From contig UREG01000093.1 in assembly GCA_900546795.1 (NCBI GenBank), positions 1-5,685 on the forward strand: a stretch of 5,685 nt of DNA. The letters run 5' to 3'. The position numbers and the translations under genes were made by a program. Positions 1-4,233 of this stretch are shown here, piece by piece (within the stretch, counting starts at the first letter, position 1; the number at the start of each line of letters is the position of its first letter). The notes beneath the pieces are model-generated. The model saw only the letters and a list, made by a program, of their open reading frames with translations. It searched no databases and was not told where the DNA came from. Source of the DNA: an uncultured Veillonellaceae bacterium. GTDB taxonomy: Bacteria > Bacillota > Negativicutes > Veillonellales > Megasphaeraceae.

Positions 1-59
1 ATCGAACCCTGGACACCCTGATTAAGAGTCAGGTGCTCTGCCAGCTGAGCTAATGATCC
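1..59 (-). tRNA. tRNA-Lys(CTT), 3' end cut off by the window
   Basis: Read on the minus strand, the sequence starts at 59 with acceptor strand GGATCAT, followed by TA, D arm GCTC...GAGC, and an anticodon stem CCTGA/TCAGG closing the seven-base loop CTCTTAA. The anticodon is CTT (complement of 24-26), so this tRNA decodes the lysine codon AAG. The T arm begins as CCAGG plus GTTCGAT and is then cut by the window edge, so about 17 bases at the 3' end, including the other half of the acceptor stem, are not seen. Arm sizes and the invariant TA, AGCTCAG and GTTCGA elements are all normal. It has its own promoter immediately upstream at 94-122. Confidence 0.95.
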
Positions 60-93
60 ATATATAAAAGCAGCCTGAGATAGCTACTTGATT

Positions 94-122
94 ATTATAG
101 CTCTCTGGTTTTATTTTTGCAA
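94..122 (-). promoter_or_regulatory. Sigma-A promoter of tRNA-Lys
   Basis: On the minus strand there is a -35 box TTGCAA (117-122) and a perfect -10 box TATAAT (94-99), separated by exactly 17 bases. Transcription should start near 87, about 28 bases before the mature tRNA 5' end at 59. The promoter begins only 14 bases past the stop codon of the minus-strand gene ending at 136. The tRNA can therefore be transcribed independently, although no convincing terminator separates the two. Confidence 0.85.
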
Positions 123-135
123 GCATTTTTTATAA

Positions 136-525
136 TTAGCCGTAAAGGTAATAGAGTAGTCCGGCAATTACCAGCCCAGCGCCGAATAGTGGCACGAGTT
201 GAATCGATTTTTCTTGATCGGGAGCCGCCGCGTTTATTTTTCCATGGCTTTGGAGTTCTTTAGAAGAGAGGGAAATTGCGGTTTCAAACCGGGCAAACGT
301 GCTGCGATCCATCATGCAGATCGTTTCTTTGCCATCTTTAAAAAAGAGGCGTAAATCAATTTCATTGTCGTCTTCGCGAAAAATTTCATAGCGGGAGACG
401 GTATCTGCGGTTAATGGGATTACTTTTTTCTTTCCCAGTCCAGGGCTTTTTAATGCCAGGCCATTCCCATATTCCAAGATATTAAACGATTCATAATCTC
501 CGCCGATTGTCGTATTGATGATCAT
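136..525 (-). CDS. Small hypothetical protein with C-terminal membrane anchor
   Basis: This encodes 129 residues and I do not recognise the family. The start is well supported: on the minus strand AAAGGAG (531-537) lies 5 bases upstream of the ATG at 525. Residues 1-85 are a soluble segment with alternating polar and hydrophobic residues that looks beta-rich (for example IDLRLFFKDGKETICMMD at about 56-73), followed by a short helix-like stretch. Residues 86-107 are a polar linker rich in S, K, Q and A. Residues 108-127 (IQLVPLFGAGLVIAGLLYYL) form one hydrophobic segment right at the C terminus. With no signal peptide, the likely arrangement is a tail-anchored inner-membrane protein with its N-terminal domain in the cytoplasm. 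It appears to be monocistronic, between two tRNA units. A PH-like or similar small beta fold is possible but is only an impression. Confidence 0.75.
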   Translation of the reverse strand: MIINTTIGGDYESFNILEYGNGLALKSPGLGKKKVIPLTADTVSRYEIFREDDNEIDLRLFFKDGKETICMMDRSTFARFETAISLSSKELQSHGKINAAAPDQEKSIQLVPLFGAGLVIAGLLYYLYG

Positions 526-558
526 AACTGCTCCTTTGAATAGATAGATTCTATGTAC

Positions 559-587
559 AAGATACCGTAAATTGCAGGAAGAAGCAA
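559..587 (-). promoter_or_regulatory. Possible promoter of the small membrane-anchored protein gene
   Basis: On the minus strand TTGCTT (582-587) and TATCTT (559-564) are separated by 17 bases and lie upstream of the ribosome binding site at 531-537. Spacing is ideal and each box matches the consensus at four or five of six positions. The call rests on consensus matching alone. Confidence 0.45.
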
Positions 588-640
588 GGAGATTTTAGAT
601 TTATTTTTAGAAAAACCAAGATTTTTAAAAGGAAAATATC

Positions 641-669
641 TTGTCAATTTTAACATACTGTGCTATACT
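641..669 (+). promoter_or_regulatory. Sigma-A promoter of tRNA-Arg
   Basis: A -35 box TTGTCA (641-646) and a -10 box TATACT (664-669) are separated by 17 bases. Transcription should start near 676, giving a short leader of about 18 bases before the tRNA at 694. Both boxes match the consensus at five of six positions. Confidence 0.85.
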
Positions 670-693
670 ATCTAGGTACTAAAGCTACAGCAT

Positions 694-768
694 GCGCCCG
701 TAGCTCAGGGGATAGAGCGCTGGTCTCCGGAACCAGGTGCGCAGGTTCGATTCCTGCCGGGCGCACCA
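694..768 (+). tRNA. tRNA-Arg(CCG)
   Basis: This is a complete 75-base tRNA with encoded CCA. The acceptor stem is GCGCCCG (694-700) with CGGGCGC (758-764), all seven pairs matched. The D arm is GCTC/GAGC (703-706, 715-718). The anticodon stem CTGGT/ACCAG encloses loop CTCCGGA with anticodon CCG at 727-729, which reads the arginine codon CGG. The variable loop is four bases (GTGC). The T stem GCAGG/CCTGC (741-745, 753-757) has loop TTCGATT. The discriminator base is A765 and CCA occupies 766-768. It is a single-gene unit with its own promoter and terminator. Confidence 0.97.
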
Positions 769-773
769 TGATG

Positions 774-803
774 AGAGAATGTCTTTTGGCATTCTCTTTT
801 TTT
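774..803 (+). terminator. Rho-independent terminator of tRNA-Arg
   Basis: An eight-pair stem AGAGAATG (774-781) with CATTCTCT (790-797) surrounds an eight-base loop and runs directly into a T tract (797-803). It begins six bases after the tRNA CCA end, so it closes the one-gene tRNA transcript. Confidence 0.85.
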
Positions 804-872
804 CTTTTATGCGGATTAGTGTTTGCAAATAAGGGCTGAATAAAGGAAGCTGGCCGATAAAGGCGTTAGCGT

Positions 873-900
873 TTGATTTATTAGCACTGTGGTATATAAT
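873..900 (+). promoter_or_regulatory. Promoter upstream of the KTSC-domain gene
   Basis: A perfect -10 box TATAAT (895-900) is preceded by TTGATT (873-878) at 16 bases, or TTTGAT (872-877) at 17. Transcription should start near 907, giving a leader of about 75 bases. A second candidate lies closer to the gene: TTGACA (935-940) followed 17 bases later by the poor -10 box CATAAG (958-963). The first has the better -10 box. Confidence 0.65.
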
Positions 901-982
901 AAAAGTAAATATGACTGGCAGAGAGTACAGAGGCTTGACATGGAGCTGACTCCAAGGCATAAGATAGGAAAGGAGACGAAGC

Positions 983-1222
983 ATGTATTACCGTAATGCA
1001 GCCTCTTCCAGCTGGTGTACAAAAGGAATTATTTCTTACGGCTGGAATGAAGGCGTTTTACTGATTGAAAAGAAAGGGAATCTGTTGTATTCCTTTTATG
1101 ATGTGCCGCTATCGGTATATGAAGAATTTACAGCGCTCGCTGATCCGATACCTGCATTTGAGCGGTTTCAAAAAGAGTATACGTTTGACAGCAGATGGTT
1201 GTTTGACGGCATTTTGGAGTAA
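983..1222 (+). CDS. KTSC-domain small protein
   Basis: This encodes 79 residues. The start is fixed by GGAAAGGAG ending seven bases before the ATG at 983. Residues about 15-67 fit the KTSC domain, a short domain of unknown biochemical function found alone in bacterial proteins and at the C terminus of some lysyl-tRNA synthetases. The visible match is a hydrophobic strand GVLLIEKKGNLLYSFYDVP (24-42) carrying the family's Y-x-Y-x-DVP-like core (here YSFYDVP, with F in place of the second Y), then PLSVYEEF (42-49), then a closing FERFQKEY (59-66). There is no signal peptide or membrane segment, so it should be cytoplasmic. It lies 55 bases before the alcohol dehydrogenase start with no terminator between, so the two are probably co-transcribed. 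The domain call rests on motif memory; function is unknown. Confidence 0.8.
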   Translation: MYYRNAASSSWCTKGIISYGWNEGVLLIEKKGNLLYSFYDVPLSVYEEFTALADPIPAFERFQKEYTFDSRWLFDGILE

Positions 1223-1264
1223 ACGGCTTTGTTTAGAGAAAATCTTTTAAAGGTAATGATTACA

Positions 1265-1271
1265 AGAGGTG
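1265..1271 (+). promoter_or_regulatory. Ribosome binding site that sets the dehydrogenase start
   Basis: AAGAGGTG lies six bases before the ATG at 1278. An in-frame GTG at 1269 overlaps this Shine-Dalgarno sequence itself, and no other purine-rich site lies at a suitable distance upstream of it. The ATG at 1278 is therefore preferred. Confidence 0.7.
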
Positions 1272-1277
1272 ACAGTG

Positions 1278-2450
1278 ATGAAAGAAGCATTTTTGTATAA
1301 TATTCCTACTAAAGTATATTTTGGTAAAAATCAATTGGGGAATTTAGGAAAAGAACTTTCTAAATATGGGAAAAAGGTATTGCTTTGTTATGGCGGCGGT
1401 TCTATTAAGAAATCCGGTTTATACGATCAAATCACCGCAGAGGTGAAAGCGGCAGGTTTGGAATTATTTGAATTAAGCGGAATAGAGCCTAATCCGCGGG
1501 TTGCTTCTGTCAATGCTGGGGCAGATATTTGCAAGAAGGAAGGTATTGATGTACTGCTTGCTGTCGGCGGCGGATCGGTGTTGGACTGCGCTAAATTTAT
1601 CGGTGCAGCAGCGTTTTATGACGGCGACGGCTGGGATATTTCTATTGGAAAGGTAAAAGCGGAAAAATGCCTTCCTATCATTACGGTTCTTACATTAGCG
1701 GCAACCGGCTCTGAAATGGATGCAGGCGGCGTTATCACGAATCCGGAAACGAAAGAAAAGGTGGGAATGGCGTATCCGGTTATGCAGCCGAAAGTATCGT
1801 TCTTAGATCCGACGCTGACGTATTCCGTAAGCAAGTATCAGACAGCCTGCGGAGCAGCAGATATTTTATCTCATATTTGGGAAACGTATTTTAATGAAAG
1901 CGGAAAAAGCATGTATATGTTGGATCGGTTCATGGAAGGATTGATGAAGACCGTTATCCAATACACGCCGATTGCGCTGGCAGAGCCAGATAACTATGAA
2001 GCACGGGCAAATTTGATGTGGACTTCTTCCTGGGCAATTAATGGGTTTGCCAGGGCTTGTCAGACTTGCGCGTGGTCTTGCCATCCGATCGAACATGAAT
2101 TGTCGGCCTTTTATGATATTACCCATGGTTTAGGTCTGGCGATTTTAACGCCTCGCTGGATGCAGTATGTATTAGATGATGAGTCTGCGCCGAAATTTAA
2201 AGAATATGGCGTGAATGTATGGGGAATAGATCCTTCCTTGCCGGATAAAGAAGCAGCGGAACAGGCTATTGCCAAAACAGCAGAATTTTTATTTGATACG
2301 CTAGGACTTAGCCGGACGCTGACGGAAATCGGAATTGATGAAACACACTTTGACGAAATGGCGAAAAAAGCTTGTAATGGCGGTGTGTTGAAAGGATTCC
2401 GGCCGCTGATGCAGGAAGATATTCGGAAAATTTATGAAATGTGCTTATAA
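1278..2450 (+). CDS. Iron-containing (butanol-type) alcohol dehydrogenase
   Basis: This encodes 390 residues from the ATG at 1278; an in-frame GTG at 1269 would add MTV but sits in the ribosome binding site. It is a group III metal-dependent alcohol dehydrogenase of the clostridial butanol dehydrogenase/YqhD branch, which interconverts aldehydes and alcohols with NAD(P)H in the cytoplasm. The N-terminal dinucleotide-binding domain (about 1-185) carries YGGGSIKKSGLYD (38-50), GGGSVLDCAKF (97-107, the GGGSxxDxxK motif) and AATGSEMDAGG (141-151). The helical C-terminal domain has all four expected metal ligands: D195, H199, H269 and H283, in the contexts ADILSH, CHPIEHELSAFYD and ITHGLGLAILTPRW. 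YGVNVWGID (310-318) is typical of butanol dehydrogenases. Length is usual for the family. Three cysteines (C261, C264, C268) lie just before H269. It probably reoxidises NADH or NADPH during fermentation; cofactor and natural aldehyde cannot be told from sequence alone. Confidence 0.95.
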   Translation: MKEAFLYNIPTKVYFGKNQLGNLGKELSKYGKKVLLCYGGGSIKKSGLYDQITAEVKAAGLELFELSGIEPNPRVASVNAGADICKKEGIDVLLAVGGGSVLDCAKFIGAAAFYDGDGWDISIGKVKAEKCLPIITVLTLAATGSEMDAGGVITNPETKEKVGMAYPVMQPKVSFLDPTLTYSVSKYQTACGAADILSHIWETYFNESGKSMYMLDRFMEGLMKTVIQYTPIALAEPDNYEARANLMWTSSWAINGFARACQTCAWSCHPIEHELSAFYDITHGLGLAILTPRWMQYVLDDESAPKFKEYGVNVWGIDPSLPDKEAAEQAIAKTAEFLFDTLGLSRTLTEIGIDETHFDEMAKKACNGGVLKGFRPLMQEDIRKIYEMCL

Positions 2451-2452
2451 AG

Positions 2453-2486
2453 AAAAAAAGAGCTTCTGTACAGAAGCTCTTTTTTT
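2453..2486. terminator. Bidirectional terminator between convergent genes
   Basis: This is a perfect inverted repeat centred between 2469 and 2470. An A7 tract (2453-2459) and GAGCTTCTG, then T-A, are mirrored by CAGAAGCTC and a T7 tract (2480-2486). In either direction the GC-containing stem is followed by a run of T, so it can end both the plus-strand dehydrogenase transcript (stop at 2450) and the minus-strand BMP-protein transcript (stop at 2489). Confidence 0.92.
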
Positions 2487-2488
2487 CT

Positions 2489-3559
2489 TTATTTTTGCCG
2501 ATGATTTTTCATGTCCTGATCTACAAAAGTCTGCGCAGCCGGATCAAATTCTTGTCCGGTATATTCTGTATTAATTTTTATAGAGCCGGTGAGTACGCTG
2601 TCGCGAAGTGCCTGTAGTTTTTCTGCTATGCTGGCAGGGACGGAGTCAGAAATTGCCAAGCGGACGACATCCGGATTTTCCAGGCCAATGACCGTGATAT
2701 CGTGTGTGAGAGCTCCATTTTTGTGATCTTTAGCGGACTGAACGATTGCTACGCTGGAATCTGCAACGGCGGAGCCAATGAAGATCGGCGATACTGTTGT
2801 CCAGTCAATTACATTTCCGATTTCTTTTACCTTGCCGTTTGTTTGGGCAATCACATCATTGACGCCGAATCTTCCGCCGTTCAGCATCGTATAAATAATA
2901 TCGCAGCCAGCGGCTATCTCACCTTTGGCGGCAGTTGCATTGATTTCATTGTTATCTAAGTTTCCCGTAAAATGGGTATAAAATACGGCATTGGGATTTG
3001 CTCTCATCAGGCCGTCATAGAATGCAGCACGGGCTTGCAGGCCAGGTTTTGGCCAGGCGCCGGAAATATGGCCGACTTTATTTGTTTCTGTCATGTAACC
3101 GGCCAGAGCTCCTGCAAGGAAGGCGGATTGTTCCTGATCCACTTTATAGCTGCTCATATTTGCGCCTTTTACATTCCCCTGAATAACGACAAATTGTATG
3201 TCGGGAAATTCCTGACTGACGATAGATACGGGGCCGTTGCATTGGCCGCCGTGTGCGATAATAAGCTGAGGGTGTTCTTTTGCCAGATCGCGAAGCGCTT
3301 CTGTCAGGAGCTGCGCATCAGAAGTGGCCGATACGTCAGAAAGGCATTTGACGTTTGTTGTGACTTCCTGCGCAATGCGCTGATAACCGCGGTACCCTGC
3401 TTCCATGAAGCCGTTGTCTTTAGCTGTTCCGGGAAGAAGAACTGAGATTTCTGGTGCTGTCGCGCCGGCAGGCATTTCCGTAACGGCAGCACGAACGCCG
3501 CAGGTCATAAAAAGGGCACAGGCAGCAAGGAGCGATGCAGCTTTTTTTGATACGTTCAT
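2489..3559 (-). CDS. BMP/PnrA-family substrate-binding protein
   Basis: This encodes 356 residues, with AGGAGGT (3567-3573) seven bases upstream of the ATG. It resembles the basic membrane protein (BMP, Med/PnrA-like) family, whose studied members are extracytoplasmic receptors of nucleoside ABC transporters. Residues 1-24 form a signal peptide: MNVSKK, a hydrophobic core, and VRA|A as a type I cleavage site. LAAC at 11-14 and FMTC at 17-20 resemble lipoboxes, but the first is very early and the second is poor. Family features visible are ISVLLPGTAKDNGFMEAGYRG (38-58), an AHGG turn (102-105), the signature EQSAFLAGALAGYM (143-156) followed by KVGHISG (161-167), and GEIAAGCDIIYTMLNGGRFGV (203-223). 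The usual DxxFN motif reads DNGFM, and I do not see the SxxK-type segment common before the C-terminal helices. The ligand is therefore uncertain. No permease or ATPase gene is in the window. Confidence 0.88.
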   Translation of the reverse strand: MNVSKKAASLLAACALFMTCGVRAAVTEMPAGATAPEISVLLPGTAKDNGFMEAGYRGYQRIAQEVTTNVKCLSDVSATSDAQLLTEALRDLAKEHPQLIIAHGGQCNGPVSIVSQEFPDIQFVVIQGNVKGANMSSYKVDQEQSAFLAGALAGYMTETNKVGHISGAWPKPGLQARAAFYDGLMRANPNAVFYTHFTGNLDNNEINATAAKGEIAAGCDIIYTMLNGGRFGVNDVIAQTNGKVKEIGNVIDWTTVSPIFIGSAVADSSVAIVQSAKDHKNGALTHDITVIGLENPDVVRLAISDSVPASIAEKLQALRDSVLTGSIKINTEYTGQEFDPAAQTFVDQDMKNHRQK

Positions 3560-3566
3560 AGTAGAT

Positions 3567-3573
3567 ACCTCCT
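3567..3573 (-). promoter_or_regulatory. Strong ribosome binding site of the BMP-family gene
   Basis: On the minus strand AGGAGGT lies seven bases before the ATG at 3559, which is close to a perfect Shine-Dalgarno match. It fixes the start so that the translated protein begins exactly with a signal peptide. Confidence 0.85.
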
Positions 3574-3598
3574 AAAAAATAGATAGTGATGTATAAAA

Positions 3599-3627
3599 AA
3601 GATAACAAAAAAATAAACTGCGGTCAA
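3599..3627 (-). promoter_or_regulatory. Promoter of the BMP-family gene
   Basis: On the minus strand TTGACC (3622-3627) and TATCTT (3599-3604) are separated by 17 bases. The start point would be near 3592, about 33 bases before the ATG, which leaves room for the AGGAGGT site at 3567-3573. Two direct repeats lie 16 bases further upstream. Confidence 0.7.
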
Positions 3628-3643
3628 GAATAGAGGCAAGAGG

Positions 3644-3669
3644 ATAGCAGATAAAGAATATAGCAGATA
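3644..3669 (-). repeat. Tandem 10-base direct repeat upstream of the BMP-gene promoter
   Basis: TATCTGCTAT occurs twice on the minus strand (3660-3669 and 3644-3653), with six bases between copies, a 16-base period. The nearer copy ends 16 bases before the -35 box at 3622-3627. With a start near 3592, the copies centre at roughly -56 and -72, a usual position for an activator. The repeat is exact; its function is inference. Confidence 0.5.
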
Positions 3670-4161
3670 TATAAGAAGACGCGGAGAAATAGGAGACGTG
3701 TATTTTTTATGATGCAAGCGGAATTTTTGGCATACTGTTCTTCTGCTTTCTGTGTGAAGTGAGGTATAAGAAAGGCGAAGGATAAACGTTTTTTATTTTT
3801 AGAAAGTGCGACGATGGGCAGCAAAATGCAGGAAAAAGAAAGTCATGGGAAAAGCCGAACAGCGTGTGCTGCCAGAGAAAGAGAGGTGCAGGGAAGCGGA
3901 ATAGCGGTTAAGAAAATCGAATGAGGCAGAGACGGTTTGGACGAGGTGGTTTAAAAGACGGCAGAGCGGTATTGCAGGGCTGCGCAGCGCAGAGTGAAAA
4001 GCCGGAATAGTCTGGTTAGTGCTGTCAGCCGGAATGTCGCAGCTGAAAACAAAAAATGTAACTAGCAATGGGGCAAATACGCAGTATTTTGCAGACTGTG
4101 ATCGGGTGCTGTACAAAAGCAGAATGGCTTTACTGATTGCGACGATGTGCAAGCGATATGT
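3670..4161. other. Unexplained intergenic stretch, purine-rich on the plus strand
   Basis: I find no supportable gene here. Open frames on the minus strand (3624-3824 and 3799-4179) and on the plus strand (4019-4201) lack ribosome binding sites, and two of them need TTG or GTG starts. All plus-strand frames are broken by stops. The plus strand is strongly purine-rich: I counted 86 A or G in the 120 bases 3841-3960. It contains a small hairpin CTGCG-CAG-CGCAG (3980-3992) and four copies of a short AGC(C)GGAAT motif. It might be a long regulatory region, an unrecognised non-coding RNA or a decayed gene; the sequence does not decide. Confidence 0.5.
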
Positions 4162-4180
4162 GTTGAGAAAATTTCCCAAC
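4162..4180. promoter_or_regulatory. Near-palindrome upstream of the fumC -10 box, candidate operator
   Basis: GTTGAGAAA (4162-4170), a central A, and TTTCCCAAC (4172-4180) form an inverted repeat with eight of nine positions matched. Its right arm occupies the place of the -35 box of the fumC promoter, where no good -35 hexamer exists. This suits a regulator-binding site. The regulator cannot be named from sequence. Confidence 0.5.
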
Positions 4181-4193
4181 TATTATAGATATT

Positions 4194-4202
4194 TGGTATA
4201 AT
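4194..4202 (+). promoter_or_regulatory. Extended -10 promoter of fumC
   Basis: TGGTATAAT contains a perfect -10 box (4197-4202) with the upstream TGn extension. The corresponding -35 position reads TCCCAA, a poor match, which is consistent with an extended -10 promoter or one that needs an activator. Transcription would start near 4209, leaving a leader of about 25 bases that holds AAAGGAGG (4218-4225). Confidence 0.7.
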
Positions 4203-4233
4203 AAAAGTATTCCTAGAAAAGGAGGAGTGTCAT

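Noticed and set aside
77..105. Imperfect hairpin between the small membrane-anchored protein gene and tRNA-Lys that might be a terminator
   Set aside because: The stem has a two-base bulge, seven bases separate it from the T run, and it overlaps the tRNA-Lys -10 box. The promoter reading is much stronger.
694..768. tRNA-Arg as an integration site for a mobile element
   Set aside because: No second copy of the tRNA 3' end, no integrase and no other mobile-element gene is present in the window.
685..984. Minus-strand open frame of 99 codons over the tRNA-Arg gene
   Set aside because: It reads through the tRNA and its terminator in antisense. It is a shadow, not a gene.
1229..1257. Possible separate promoter for the alcohol dehydrogenase (TTGTTT, 17 bases, GGTAAT)
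   Set aside because: Both boxes match the consensus at only about four of six positions, and the start point would fall at the edge of the ribosome binding site. Co-transcription with the KTSC gene is simpler.
3624..3824. Minus-strand open frame of 66 codons upstream of the BMP-family gene
   Set aside because: No ribosome binding site, and its 3' part covers the direct repeats and reaches the BMP-gene promoter region. It is more likely non-coding.
3799..4179. Minus-strand open frame of 126 codons, hydrophobic and serine-rich
   Set aside because: It needs a TTG start, has no ribosome binding site upstream, and its composition is what the complement of a purine-rich strand would give. No recognisable domain.
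4019..4201. Plus-strand open frame of 60 codons ending in the fumC promoter, with a stretch loosely like the end of a GGDEF domain
   Set aside because: GTG start without a Shine-Dalgarno sequence, and its last codons overlap the fumC -10 box and near-palindrome. The resemblance is a few residues only.
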